From: Tritrichomonas musculus
Lineage: Eukaryota; Parabasalia; Tritrichomonadida; Tritrichomonadidae
Length of the DNA stretch: 40,854 nt
Direction of reading: 5' to 3'
Assembly (NCBI GenBank): GCA_039105265.1
Contig: JAPFFF010000133.1
Span: 1-40,854 of the forward strand
Shown one piece after another: positions 1-12,311 of this stretch. How positions within the stretch are numbered: the first letter of the stretch is position 1; every line of letters starts with the position of its first letter. The position numbers and the translations under genes are program-made. Below the pieces are notes generated by a model. It made no database searches. It was not told the origin of the DNA and was given only the letters and a program-made list of their open reading frames with translations.

Positions 1-629
1 TTTAACATCATTCACAGTTTAACATCATTCGCAGTTTAACATCACTCGCAGTTTAGCATCATTCGCAGTTTCACATCATTCACAGTTTAGCATCATTCGC
101 AGTTTCACATCATTCACAGTTTCACATCATTCGCAGTTTCACATCATTCACAGTTTCACATCATTCACAGTTTAGCATCATTCGCAGTTTCACATCATTC
201 ACAGTTTAGCATCATTCGCAGTTTAACATCACTCGCAGTTTAGCATCATTCGCAGTTTAACATCATTCGCAGTTTCACATCATTCACAGTTTAGCATCAT
301 TCGCAGTTTAACATCATTCGCAGTTTCACATCATTCGCAGTTTCACATCATTCACAGTTTAGCATCATTCGCAGTTTCACATCATTCACAGTTTAACATC
401 ATTCGCAGTTTCACATCATTCACAGTTTAGCATCATTCGCAGTTTAGCATCATTCACAGTTTAACATCATTCACAGTTTAACATCATTCGCAGTTTCACA
501 TCATTCACAGTTTAGCATCATTCGCAGTTTCACATCATTCACAGTTTAGCATCATTCGCAGTTTCACATCATTCACAGTTTCACATCATTCGCAGTTTCA
601 CATCATTCACAGTTTCACATCATTCACAG

Positions 630-884
630 TTTAACATCACTCGCAGTTTAACATCACTCGCAGTTTAACATCACTCGCAGTTTCACATCATTTACAGTTT
701 CACATCATTCACAGTTTAGCATCACTCGCAGTTTAGCATCACTCGCAGTTTAGCATCACTCGCAGTTTCACATCATTCACAGTTTCACATCATTCACAGT
801 TTAGCATCATTCGTAGTTTCACATCATTCACAGTTTCACATCATTCGCAGTTTCACATCATTCACAGTTTCACATCATTCACAG
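630..884 (+). repeat. Left-type 15-unit higher-order repeat (255 bp)
   Basis: First full copy of the left-type higher-order repeat. Unit order is u3 x3 (630-680), u9 (681-697), u1, u6 x3 (715-765), u1 x2, u10 (800-816), u1, u7, u1 x2. It is recognised by two rare alleles: u9, with T at unit position 13, and u10, ending CGTAG. It is followed by u3, u4, u4 rather than a second u3 triplet, which marks the 681-1360 block that recurs at 2942, 5407, 11530 and 15457. Confidence 0.9.
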
Positions 885-1088
885 TTTAACATCACTCGCA
901 GTTTAACATCATTCGCAGTTTAACATCATTCGCAGTTTCACATCATTCACAGTTTAGCATCATTCGCAGTTTCACATCATTCACAGTTTAACATCATTCG
1001 CAGTTTCACATCATTCACAGTTTAGCATCATTCGCAGTTTAACATCATTCACAGTTTAACATCATTCACAGTTTAACATCATTCGCAG

Positions 1089-1360
1089 TTTCACATCATT
1101 CACAGTTTAGCATCATTCGCAGTTTCACATCATTCACAGTTTAGCATCATTCGCAGTTTCACATCATTCACAGTTTAGCATCATTCGCAGTTTCACATCA
1201 TTCACAGTTTAGCATCATTCGCAGTTTCACATCATTCACAGTTTAGCATCATTCGCAGTTTCACATCATTCACAGTTTAGCATCATTCGCAGTTTCACAT
1301 CATTCACAGTTTAGCATCATTCGCAGTTTCACATCATTCACAGTTTAGCATCATTCGCAG
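1089..1360 (+). repeat. u1-u2 dimer domain (34-bp period)
   Basis: Sixteen units alternate strictly between u1 and u2, making eight 34-bp dimers. The paired alleles differ at unit positions 4, 5 and 14, so a CpG (only in u2) recurs exactly every 34 bp. The domain ends where u2 is followed by u8 (1361), a junction copied at 6087. Confidence 0.88.
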
Positions 1361-2142
1361 TTTAGCATCATTCACAGTTTAGCATCATTCGCAGTTTCAC
1401 ATCATTCACAGTTTAGCATCATTCGCAGTTTAACATCATTCACAGTTTAACATCATTCGCAGTTTCACATCATTCACAGTTTAGCATCATTCGCAGTTTC
1501 ACATCATTCACAGTTTAGCATCATTCGCAGTTTAACATCATTCACAGTTTAACATCATTCGCAGTTTCACATCATTCGCAGTTTCACATCATTCGCAGTT
1601 TCACATCATTCACAGTTTAGCATCATTCGCAGTTTAACATCACTCGCAGTTTAGCATCATTCGCAGTTTAACATCATTCGCAGTTTCACATCATTCACAG
1701 TTTAGCATCATTCGCAGTTTCACATCATTCACAGTTTAACATCATTCGCAGTTTCACATCATTCACAGTTTAGCATCATTCGCAGTTTCACATCATTCAC
1801 AGTTTAGCATCATTCGCAGTTTCACATCATTCACAGTTTAGCATCATTCGCAGTTTCACATCATTCACAGTTTAACATCATTCGCAGTTTCACATCATTC
1901 ACAGTTTAGCATCATTCGCAGTTTCACATCATTCACAGTTTAGCATCATTCGCAGTTTAACATCATTCACAGTTTCACATCATTCGCAGTTTCACATCAT
2001 TCGCAGTTTCACATCATTCACAGTTTAGCATCATTCGCAGTTTAACATCACTCGCAGTTTAGCATCATTCGCAGTTTCACATCATTCACAGTTTAGCATC
2101 ATTCGCAGTTTAACATCACTCGCAGTTTCACATCATTCACAG

Positions 2143-2635
2143 TTTAACATCACTCGCAGTTTAACATCACTCGCAGTTTAACATCACTCGCAGTTTCACA
2201 TCATTTACAGTTTCACATCATTCACAGTTTAGCATCACTCGCAGTTTAGCATCACTCGCAGTTTAGCATCACTCGCAGTTTCACATCATTCACAGTTTAG
2301 CATCATTCGCAGTTTCACATCATTCACAGTTTCACATCATTCGCAGTTTCACATCATTCACAGTTTCACATCATTCACAGTTTAACATCACTCGCAGTTT
2401 AACATCACTCGCAGTTTAACATCACTCGCAGTTTCACATCATTTACAGTTTCACATCATTCACAGTTTAGCATCACTCGCAGTTTAGCATCACTCGCAGT
2501 TTAGCATCACTCGCAGTTTCACATCATTCACAGTTTCACATCATTCACAGTTTAGCATCATTCGTAGTTTCACATCATTCACAGTTTCACATCATTCGCA
2601 GTTTCACATCATTCACAGTTTCACATCATTCACAG
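2143..2635 (+). repeat. Compound left-type higher-order repeat, 29 units (copy 1)
   Basis: A 14-unit repeat (2143-2380: u3 x3, u9, u1, u6 x3, u1, u2, u1, u7, u1 x2) is followed directly by a 15-unit repeat (2381-2635) in which u1-u1-u10 replaces u1-u2. The pair makes a 493-bp compound unit that recurs at 4608, 14658, 17089 and 25059, so the pair was copied together. Confidence 0.88.
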
Positions 2636-2890
2636 TTTAACATCACTCGCAGTTTAACATCACTCGCAGTTTAACATCACTCGCAGTTTCACATCATTCA
2701 CAGTTTCACATCATTCACAGTTTAGCATCATTCGCAGTTTAACATCACTCGCAGTTTAGCATCATTCGCAGTTTCACATCATTCACAGTTTAGCATCATT
2801 CGCAGTTTAGCATCATTCACAGTTTAACATCACTCGCAGTTTAGCATCATTCACAGTTTCACATCATTCACAGTTTAGCATCATTCGCAG

Positions 2891-3145
2891 TTTAACATCA
2901 CTCGCAGTTTAGCATCATTCGCAGTTTAACATCACTCGCAGTTTCACATCATTTACAGTTTCACATCATTCACAGTTTAGCATCACTCGCAGTTTAGCAT
3001 CACTCGCAGTTTAGCATCACTCGCAGTTTCACATCATTCACAGTTTCACATCATTCACAGTTTAGCATCATTCGTAGTTTCACATCATTCACAGTTTCAC
3101 ATCATTCGCAGTTTCACATCATTCACAGTTTCACATCATTCACAG
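2891..3145 (+). repeat. Left-type 15-unit higher-order repeat, variant u3-u2-u3 head
   Basis: Same order as 630-884, except that the opening triplet is u3, u2, u3 instead of three u3. The same altered triplet occurs at 15406, whereas 5356 has three u3. From u9 at 2942 it matches 681 onward at an offset of 2261 bp (133 units). Confidence 0.85.
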
Positions 3146-3349
3146 TTTAACATCACTCGCAGTTTAACATCATTCGCAGTTTAACATCATTCGCAGTTTC
3201 ACATCATTCACAGTTTAGCATCATTCGCAGTTTCACATCATTCACAGTTTAACATCATTCGCAGTTTCACATCATTCACAGTTTAGCATCATTCGCAGTT
3301 TAACATCATTCACAGTTTAACATCATTCACAGTTTAACATCATTCGCAG

Positions 3350-3706
3350 TTTCACATCATTCACAGTTTAGCATCATTCGCAGTTTCACATCATTCACAG
3401 TTTAGCATCATTCGCAGTTTCACATCATTCACAGTTTAGCATCATTCGCAGTTTCACATCATTCACAGTTTAGCATCATTCGCAGTTTCACATCATTCAC
3501 AGTTTAGCATCATTCGCAGTTTCACATCATTCACAGTTTAGCATCATTCGCAGTTTCACATCATTCACAGTTTAGCATCATTCGCAGTTTCACATCATTC
3601 ACAGTTTAGCATCATTCGCAGTTTCACATCATTCACAGTTTAGCATCATTCGCAGTTTCACATCATTCACAGTTTAGCATCATTCGCAGTTTCACATCAT
3701 TCACAG
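3350..3706 (+). repeat. u1-u2 dimer domain
   Basis: Twenty-one units alternate u1 and u2 until u4 at 3707. It is the longer counterpart of 1089-1360: the two are aligned by the upstream u9/u10 block, but this copy lacks the u8 interruption, so dimer copy number differs between otherwise matching blocks. Confidence 0.85.
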
Positions 3707-4607
3707 TTTAACATCATTCGCAGTTTCACATCATTCACAGTTTAGCATCATTCGCAGTTTCACATCATTCACAGTTTAGCATCATTCGCAGTTTCACATC
3801 ATTCACAGTTTAGCATCATTCGCAGTTTCACATCATTCGCAGTTTCACATCATTCACAGTTTAGCATCATTCGCAGTTTAACATCACTCGCAGTTTAGCA
3901 TCATTCGCAGTTTCACATCATTCACAGTTTAACATCATTCGCAGTTTCACATCATTCACAGTTTAGCATCATTCGCAGTTTCACATCATTCGCAGTTTCA
4001 CATCATTCACAGTTTAGCATCATTCGCAGTTTAACATCACTCGCAGTTTAGCATCATTCGCAGTTTCACATCATTCACAGTTTAGCATCATTCGCAGTTT
4101 AACATCACTCGCAGTTTAGCATCATTCGCAGTTTAACATCATTCGCAGTTTCACATCATTCACAGTTTAGCATCATTCGCAGTTTCACATCATTCACAGT
4201 TTAACATCATTCGCAGTTTCACATCATTCACAGTTTAGCATCATTCGCAGTTTCACATCATTCACAGTTTAGCATCATTCGCAGTTTCACATCATTCACA
4301 GTTTAGCATCATTCGCAGTTTCACATCATTCACAGTTTAACATCATTCGCAGTTTCACATCATTCACAGTTTAGCATCATTCGCAGTTTCACATCATTCA
4401 CAGTTTAGCATCATTCGCAGTTTAACATCATTCACAGTTTCACATCATTCGCAGTTTCACATCATTCGCAGTTTCACATCATTCACAGTTTAGCATCATT
4501 CGCAGTTTAACATCACTCGCAGTTTAGCATCATTCGCAGTTTCACATCATTCACAGTTTAGCATCATTCGCAGTTTAACATCACTCGCAGTTTCACATCA
4601 TTCACAG

Positions 4608-5100
4608 TTTAACATCACTCGCAGTTTAACATCACTCGCAGTTTAACATCACTCGCAGTTTCACATCATTTACAGTTTCACATCATTCACAGTTTAGCAT
4701 CACTCGCAGTTTAGCATCACTCGCAGTTTAGCATCACTCGCAGTTTCACATCATTCACAGTTTAGCATCATTCGCAGTTTCACATCATTCACAGTTTCAC
4801 ATCATTCGCAGTTTCACATCATTCACAGTTTCACATCATTCACAGTTTAACATCACTCGCAGTTTAACATCACTCGCAGTTTAACATCACTCGCAGTTTC
4901 ACATCATTTACAGTTTCACATCATTCACAGTTTAGCATCACTCGCAGTTTAGCATCACTCGCAGTTTAGCATCACTCGCAGTTTCACATCATTCACAGTT
5001 TCACATCATTCACAGTTTAGCATCATTCGTAGTTTCACATCATTCACAGTTTCACATCATTCGCAGTTTCACATCATTCACAGTTTCACATCATTCACAG
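4608..5100 (+). repeat. Compound left-type higher-order repeat, 29 units (copy 2)
   Basis: Same allele order as 2143-2635: a 14-unit repeat (4608-4845) then a 15-unit repeat (4846-5100), each with u9 after the u3 triplet and a u6 triplet two units later. It lies inside duplication block L. Confidence 0.88.
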
Positions 5101-5355
5101 TTTAACATCACTCGCAGTTTAACATCACTCGCAGTTTAACATCACTCGCAGTTTCACATCATTCACAGTTTCACATCATTCACAGTTTAGCATCATTCGC
5201 AGTTTAACATCACTCGCAGTTTAGCATCATTCGCAGTTTCACATCATTCACAGTTTAGCATCATTCGCAGTTTAGCATCATTCACAGTTTAACATCACTC
5301 GCAGTTTAGCATCATTCACAGTTTCACATCATTCACAGTTTAGCATCATTCGCAG

Positions 5356-5610
5356 TTTAACATCACTCGCAGTTTAACATCACTCGCAGTTTAACATCAC
5401 TCGCAGTTTCACATCATTTACAGTTTCACATCATTCACAGTTTAGCATCACTCGCAGTTTAGCATCACTCGCAGTTTAGCATCACTCGCAGTTTCACATC
5501 ATTCACAGTTTCACATCATTCACAGTTTAGCATCATTCGTAGTTTCACATCATTCACAGTTTCACATCATTCGCAGTTTCACATCATTCACAGTTTCACA
5601 TCATTCACAG
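5356..5610 (+). repeat. Left-type 15-unit higher-order repeat
   Basis: Same order as 630-884, with an offset of 4726 bp (278 units). The match continues downstream through u3, u4, u4 and the u1-u2 domain to the shared u8 at 6087 (1361 in the first block). Confidence 0.87.
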
Positions 5611-8600
5611 TTTAACATCACTCGCAGTTTAACATCATTCGCAGTTTAACATCATTCGCAGTTTCACATCATTCACAGTTTAGCATCATTCGCAGTTTCA
5701 CATCATTCACAGTTTAACATCATTCGCAGTTTCACATCATTCACAGTTTAGCATCATTCGCAGTTTAACATCATTCACAGTTTAACATCATTCACAGTTT
5801 AACATCATTCGCAGTTTCACATCATTCACAGTTTAGCATCATTCGCAGTTTCACATCATTCACAGTTTAGCATCATTCGCAGTTTCACATCATTCACAGT
5901 TTAGCATCATTCGCAGTTTCACATCATTCACAGTTTAGCATCATTCGCAGTTTCACATCATTCACAGTTTAGCATCATTCGCAGTTTCACATCATTCACA
6001 GTTTAGCATCATTCGCAGTTTCACATCATTCACAGTTTAGCATCATTCGCAGTTTCACATCATTCACAGTTTAGCATCATTCGCAGTTTAGCATCATTCA
6101 CAGTTTAGCATCATTCGCAGTTTCACATCATTCACAGTTTAGCATCATTCGCAGTTTCACATCATTCACAGTTTAACATCATTCGCAGTTTCACATCATT
6201 CACAGTTTAGCATCATTCGCAGTTTCACATCATTCACAGTTTAGCATCATTCGCAGTTTCACATCATTCACAGTTTAGCATCATTCGCAGTTTCACATCA
6301 TTCGCAGTTTCACATCATTCACAGTTTAGCATCATTCGCAGTTTAACATCACTCGCAGTTTAGCATCATTCGCAGTTTCACATCATTCACAGTTTAGCAT
6401 CATTCGCAGTTTAACATCACTCGCAGTTTAGCATCATTCGCAGTTTAACATCATTCACAGTTTAACATCATTCGCAGTTTAACATCACTCGCAGTTTAGC
6501 ATCATTCGCAGTTTCACATCATTCACAGTTTAGCATCATTCGCAGTTTCACATCATTCACAGTTTCACATCATTCGCAGTTTCACATCATTCACAGTTTC
6601 ACATCATTCACAGTTTAGCATCATTCGCAGTTTCACATCATTCACAGTTTAGCATCATTCGCAGTTTAACATCACTCGCAGTTTAGCATCATTCGCAGTT
6701 TAACATCATTCGCAGTTTCACATCATTCACAGTTTAGCATCATTCGCAGTTTAACATCATTCGCAGTTTCACATCATTCGCAGTTTCACATCATTCACAG
6801 TTTAGCATCATTCGCAGTTTCACATCATTCACAGTTTAACATCATTCGCAGTTTCACATCATTCACAGTTTAGCATCATTCGCAGTTTAGCATCATTCAC
6901 AGTTTAACATCATTCACAGTTTAACATCATTCGCAGTTTCACATCATTCACAGTTTAGCATCATTCGCAGTTTCACATCATTCACAGTTTAGCATCATTC
7001 GCAGTTTCACATCATTCACAGTTTCACATCATTCGCAGTTTCACATCATTCACAGTTTCACATCATTCACAGTTTAACATCACTCGCAGTTTAACATCAC
7101 TCGCAGTTTAACATCACTCGCAGTTTCACATCATTCGCAGTTTCACATCATTCACAGTTTCACATCATTCGCAGTTTAGCATCATTCGCAGTTTCACATC
7201 ATTCACAGTTTAGCATCATTCGCAGTTTCACATCATTCACAGTTTAGCATCATTCGCAGTTTCACATCATTCACAGTTTAGCATCATTCGCAGTTTCACA
7301 TCATTCACAGTTTAGCATCATTCACAGTTTCACATCATTCACAGTTTCACATCATTCGCAGTTTCACATCATTCACAGTTTCACATCATTCGCAGTTTCA
7401 CATCATTCACAGTTTCACATCATTCACAGTTTCACATCATTCACAGTTTAGCATCATTCGCAGTTTCACATCATTCACAGTTTAGCATCATTCGCAGTTT
7501 CACATCATTCACAGTTTAACATCATTCACAGTTTAACATCATTCGCAGTTTCACATCATTCACAGTTTAGCATCATTCGCAGTTTCACATCATTCACAGT
7601 TTAGCATCATTCGCAGTTTAGCATCATTCACAGTTTAACATCATTCACAGTTTAACATCATTCGCAGTTTCACATCATTCACAGTTTAGCATCATTCGCA
7701 GTTTCACATCATTCACAGTTTAGCATCATTCGCAGTTTCACATCATTCACAGTTTAGCATCATTCGCAGTTTCACATCATTCACAGTTTAACATCATTCG
7801 CAGTTTCACATCATTCACAGTTTAGCATCATTCGCAGTTTCACATCATTCACAGTTTAGCATCATTCGCAGTTTCACATCATTCACAGTTTAGCATCATT
7901 CGCAGTTTCACATCATTCACAGTTTAGCATCATTCGCAGTTTCACATCATTCACAGTTTCACATCATTCGCAGTTTCACATCATTCACAGTTTCACATCA
8001 TTCACAGTTTAGCATCATTCGCAGTTTCACATCATTCACAGTTTAGCATCATTCGCAGTTTCACATCATTCACAGTTTAACATCACTCGCAGTTTAGCAT
8101 CATTCACAGTTTAGCATCACTCGCAGTTTAGCATCATTCACAGTTTAGCATCATTCGCAGTTTAACATCACTCGCAGTTTAGCATCATTCGCAGTTTAAC
8201 ATCATTCACAGTTTAGCATCATTCGCAGTTTCACATCATTCACAGTTTAGCATCATTCGCAGTTTCACATCATTCACAGTTTCACATCATTCGCAGTTTC
8301 ACATCATTCACAGTTTAGCATCATTCGCAGTTTAGCATCATTCACAGTTTAGCATCATTCGCAGTTTCACATCATTCACAGTTTAGCATCATTCGCAGTT
8401 TCACATCATTCACAGTTTAACATCATTCGCAGTTTCACATCATTCACAGTTTAGCATCATTCGCAGTTTCACATCATTCACAGTTTAGCATCATTCGCAG
8501 TTTCACATCATTCACAGTTTAGCATCATTCGCAGTTTCACATCATTCGCAGTTTCACATCATTCACAGTTTAGCATCATTCGCAGTTTAACATCACTCGC

Positions 8601-8874
8601 AGTTTAGCATCATTCGCAGTTTCACATCATTCACAGTTTAGCATCATTCGCAGTTTAACATCACTCGCAGTTTAGCATCATTCGCAGTTTAACATCATTC
8701 GCAGTTTCACATCATTCACAGTTTAGCATCATTCGCAGTTTCACATCATTCACAGTTTAACATCATTCGCAGTTTCACATCATTCGCAGTTTCACATCAT
8801 TCACAGTTTAGCATCATTCGCAGTTTCACATCATTCACAGTTTAGCATCATTCGCAGTTTCACATCATTCACAG

Positions 8875-8900
8875 TTTAGCATCATTCACATCATTCACAG
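8875..8900 (+). repeat. Fused aberrant unit, 26 bp
   Basis: A u2/u8-like start runs into ATCATTCACAG without the intervening AGTTTCAC, so 26 bp stand where two units (34 bp) are expected. The junction lies in the repeated string ATCATTCAC, consistent with slippage or recombination between short direct repeats. It is the first register break in the window, moving the phase by -8. Confidence 0.9.
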
Positions 8901-8934
8901 TTTCACATCATTCACAGTTTCACATCATTCACAG

Positions 8935-9189
8935 TTTAACATCACTCGCAGTTTAACATCACTCGCAGTTTAACATCACTCGCAGTTTCACATCATTTAC
9001 AGTTTCACATCATTCACAGTTTAGCATCACTCGCAGTTTAGCATCACTCGCAGTTTAGCATCACTCGCAGTTTCACATCATTCACAGTTTCACATCATTC
9101 ACAGTTTAGCATCATTCGTAGTTTCACATCATTCACAGTTTCACATCATTCGCAGTTTCACATCATTCACAGTTTCACATCATTCACAG
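8935..9189 (+). repeat. Left-type 15-unit higher-order repeat
   Basis: u3 x3, u9, u1, u6 x3, u1 x2, u10, u1, u7, u1 x2 in the standard order, lying just after the first register break. The following u3 triplet (9190-9238) has a shortened third unit. Confidence 0.86.
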
Positions 9190-9223
9190 TTTAACATCAC
9201 TCGCAGTTTAACATCACTCGCAG

Positions 9224-9238
9224 TTTAACATCACTCAG
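9224..9238 (+). repeat. Short unit, 15 bp
   Basis: The third unit of a u3 triplet reads TTTAACATCACTCAG, lacking two bases (CG or GC) before the terminal CAG. Register moves by a further -2. No other copy of this unit was seen. Confidence 0.88.
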
Positions 9239-9425
9239 TTTCACATCATTCACAGTTTCACATCATTCACAGTTTCACATCATTCACAGTTTAGCATCAT
9301 TCGCAGTTTCACATCATTCACAGTTTAGCATCATTCGCAGTTTAGCATCATTCACAGTTTAACATCACTCGCAGTTTAGCATCATTCACAGTTTCACATC
9401 ATTCACAGTTTAGCATCATTCGCAG

Positions 9426-9578
9426 TTTAACATCACTCGCAGTTTAACATCACTCGCAGTTTAACATCACTCGCAGTTTCACATCATTTACAGTTTCACA
9501 TCATTCACAGTTTAGCATCACTCGCAGTTTAGCATCACTCGCAGTTTCACATCATTCACAGTTTCACATCACTCGCAG
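9426..9578 (+). repeat. Truncated left-type higher-order repeat
   Basis: u3 x3, u9, u1, then only two u6 instead of three, u1, and at 9562 the rare hybrid u11 in place of the expected tail. It is one of the few left-type copies with a u6 doublet, and the first u11 in the window. Confidence 0.8.
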
Positions 9579-10309
9579 TTTAGCATCATTCGCAGTTTCA
9601 CATCATTCACAGTTTAGCATCATTCGCAGTTTAGCATCATTCACAGTTTCACATCATTCGCAGTTTAGCATCATTCACAGTTTCACATCATTCACAGTTT
9701 AGCATCATTCGCAGTTTAACATCATTCGCAGTTTAACATCATTCGCAGTTTCACATCATTCACAGTTTCACATCATTCGCAGTTTCACATCATTCACAGT
9801 TTAGCATCATTCGCAGTTTCACATCATTCACAGTTTAGCATCATTCGCAGTTTAACATCATTCACAGTTTAGCATCATTCACAGTTTCACATCATTCACA
9901 GTTTAGCATCATTCGCAGTTTCACATCATTCGCAGTTTCACATCATTCGCAGTTTCACATCATTCGCAGTTTCACATCATTCACAGTTTCACATCATTCG
10001 CAGTTTCACATCATTCACAGTTTAGCATCATTCGCAGTTTCACATCATTCACAGTTTCACATCACTCGCAGTTTAGCATCATTCACAGTTTCACATCATT
10101 CACAGTTTAGCATCATTCGCAGTTTAGCATCATTCACAGTTTAACATCACTCGCAGTTTAGCATCATTCACAGTTTCACATCATTCACAGTTTAGCATCA
10201 TTCGCAGTTTCACATCATTCGCAGTTTAACATCATTCGCAGTTTCACATCATTCGCAGTTTCACATCATTTACAGTTTCACATCATTCACAGTTTAGCAT
10301 CATTCGCAG

Positions 10310-10338
10310 TTTAGCATCATCGCAGTTTCACATCACAG
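10310..10338 (+). repeat. Two adjacent short units (16 and 13 bp)
   Basis: 10310-10325 reads TTTAGCATCATCGCAG (one T lost). 10326-10338 reads TTTCACATCACAG (four bases lost between repeated CA steps). Together they move the register by -5. Neither form was seen elsewhere. Confidence 0.88.
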
Positions 10339-10491
10339 TTTAGCATCATTCGCAGTTTCACATCATTCACAGTTTAGCATCATTCGCAGTTTCACATCAT
10401 TCACAGTTTAACATCATTCGCAGTTTCACATCATTCACAGTTTCACATCATTCACAGTTTAACATCATTCGCAGTTTAACATCACTCGCAG

Positions 10492-10507
10492 TTTCATTCA
10501 CTCGCAG
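10492..10507 (+). repeat. Aberrant unit, 16 bp
   Basis: Reads TTTCATTCACTCGCAG: one base fewer than the norm and altered in the CACATC portion. It could derive from u11 or from a u1/u3 mixture. Single occurrence. Confidence 0.85.
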
Positions 10508-10762
10508 TTTAGCATCATTCGCAGTTTCACATCATTCACAGTTTAGCATCATTCGCAGTTTCACATCATTCACAGTTTCACATCATTCACAGTTTAGCAT
10601 CATTCGCAGTTTAACATCACTCGCAGTTTAGCATCATTCGCAGTTTCACATCATTCACAGTTTAGCATCATTCGCAGTTTAACATCACTCGCAGTTTAGC
10701 ATCATTCGCAGTTTAACATCATTCGCAGTTTCACATCATTCACAGTTTCACATCATTCACAG

Positions 10763-10780
10763 TTTCAGCATCATTCACAG
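10763..10780 (+). repeat. Long unit, 18 bp
   Basis: Reads TTTCAGCATCATTCACAG, as if C had been inserted into u8 after TTT, or a u1 start joined to a u8 body. Register +1. Single occurrence. Confidence 0.86.
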
Positions 10781-10899
10781 TTTAACATCATTCGCAGTTT
10801 CACATCATTCGCAGTTTCACATCATTCACAGTTTAGCATCATTCGCAGTTTCACATCATTCACAGTTTAGCATCATTCGCAGTTTCACATCATTCACAG

Positions 10900-10926
10900 T
10901 TTAGCATCAGTTTACATCATTCACAG
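10900..10926 (+). repeat. Two adjacent short units (11 and 16 bp)
   Basis: 10900-10910 reads TTTAGCATCAG, lacking six bases before the terminal AG. 10911-10926 reads TTTACATCATTCACAG, lacking one base at positions 4-5. Together they shift the register by -7. Confidence 0.88.
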
Positions 10927-10960
10927 TTTCACATCATTCACAGTTTCACATCATTCGCAG

Positions 10961-11062
10961 TTTAACATCACTCGCAGTTTAACATCACTCGCAGTTTAAC
11001 ATCACTCGCAGTTTCACATCATTTACAGTTTCACATCATTCACAGTTTAGCATCACTCGCAG
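10961..11062 (+). repeat. Degenerate left-type higher-order repeat head
   Basis: u3 x3 (10961-11011), u9 (11012-11028), u1, then two u6 followed by u2 rather than a third u6, and later a u8 where u10 is expected. It is recognisably the left-type order but altered, in the same zone as the aberrant-length units. Confidence 0.75.
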
Positions 11063-11521
11063 TTTAGCATCACTCGCAGTTTAGCATCATTCGCAGTTTC
11101 ACATCATTCACAGTTTCACATCATTCACAGTTTAGCATCATTCACAGTTTCACATCATTCACAGTTTCACATCATTCGCAGTTTCACATCATTCACAGTT
11201 TCACATCATTCACAGTTTAACATCATTCGCAGTTTCACATCATTCACAGTTTAACATCACTCGCAGTTTCACATCATTCACAGTTTCACATCATTCACAG
11301 TTTAGCATCATTCGCAGTTTAACATCACTCGCAGTTTAGCATCATTCGCAGTTTCACATCATTCACAGTTTAGCATCATTCGCAGTTTAGCATCATTCAC
11401 AGTTTAACATCACTCGCAGTTTAGCATCATTCACAGTTTCACATCATTCACAGTTTAGCATCATTCGCAGTTTAACATCACTCGCAGTTTAACATCACTC
11501 GCAGTTTAACATCACTCGCAG

Positions 11522-11529
11522 TTTCGCAG
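11522..11529 (+). repeat. Remnant unit, 8 bp
   Basis: Reads TTTCGCAG between a u3 triplet and u9: a unit that has lost its central nine bases. This is the last length change until 24195. Cumulative register is then -31. Confidence 0.9.
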
Positions 11530-11733
11530 TTTCACATCATTTACAGTTTCACATCATTCACAGTTTAGCATCACTCGCAGTTTAGCATCACTCGCAGTTT
11601 AGCATCACTCGCAGTTTCACATCATTCACAGTTTCACATCATTCACAGTTTAGCATCATTCGTAGTTTCACATCATTCACAGTTTCACATCATTCGCAGT
11701 TTCACATCATTCACAGTTTCACATCATTCACAG
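11530..11733 (+). repeat. Left-type higher-order repeat body after the remnant unit
   Basis: From u9 (11530) the order u1, u6 x3, u1 x2, u10, u1, u7, u1 x2 matches 681-884 and continues into u3, u4, u4, so this is another copy of the 681-1360 block. Its u3 triplet (11471-11521) is separated from u9 by the 8-bp remnant. Confidence 0.83.
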
Positions 11734-12311
11734 TTTAACATCACTCGCAGTTTAACATCATTCGCAGTTTAACATCATTCGCAGTTTCACATCATTCACA
11801 GTTTAGCATCATTCGCAGTTTCACATCATTCACAGTTTAACATCATTCGCAGTTTCACATCATTCACAGTTTAGCATCATTCGCAGTTTAACATCATTCA
11901 CAGTTTAACATCATTCACAGTTTAACATCATTCGCAGTTTCACATCATTCACAGTTTAGCATCATTCGCAGTTTCACATCATTCACAGTTTAGCATCATT
12001 CGCAGTTTCACATCATTCACAGTTTCACATCATTCGCAGTTTCACATCATTCACAGTTTAGCATCATTCGCAGTTTCACATCATTCACAGTTTCACATCA
12101 TTCACAGTTTCACATCATTCACAGTTTCACATCATTCACAGTTTAGCATCATTCGCAGTTTCACATCATTCACAGTTTAGCATCATTCGCAGTTTCACAT
12201 CATTCACAGTTTCACATCATTCGCAGTTTCACATCATTCACAGTTTCACATCACTCGCAGTTTCACATCATTCACAGTTTAGCATCATTCGCAGTTTCAC
12301 ATCACTCGCAG

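Larger units (their letters stand above)
3894..6390 (+). repeat. Segmental duplication block L, copy 1 (about 2.5 kb)
   Basis: Matches 13944-16440 at an offset of 10,050 bp. In the lines compared, the only difference I saw was one unit at about 5373 (u3 here, u2 there). The left part (to about 5360) also matches 24345 onward at an offset of 20,451 bp. It contains the compound higher-order repeat 4608-5100, the single repeat 5356-5610, and a long u1-u2 domain ending in u2-u8-u2 near 6087. Alignment breaks at 6390 (u2 here, u4 in copy 2). Confidence 0.85.

Noticed and set aside
11522-11529. A distinct short motif or attachment site
   Set aside because: TTTCGCAG is simply both ends of an ordinary unit with the centre lost.
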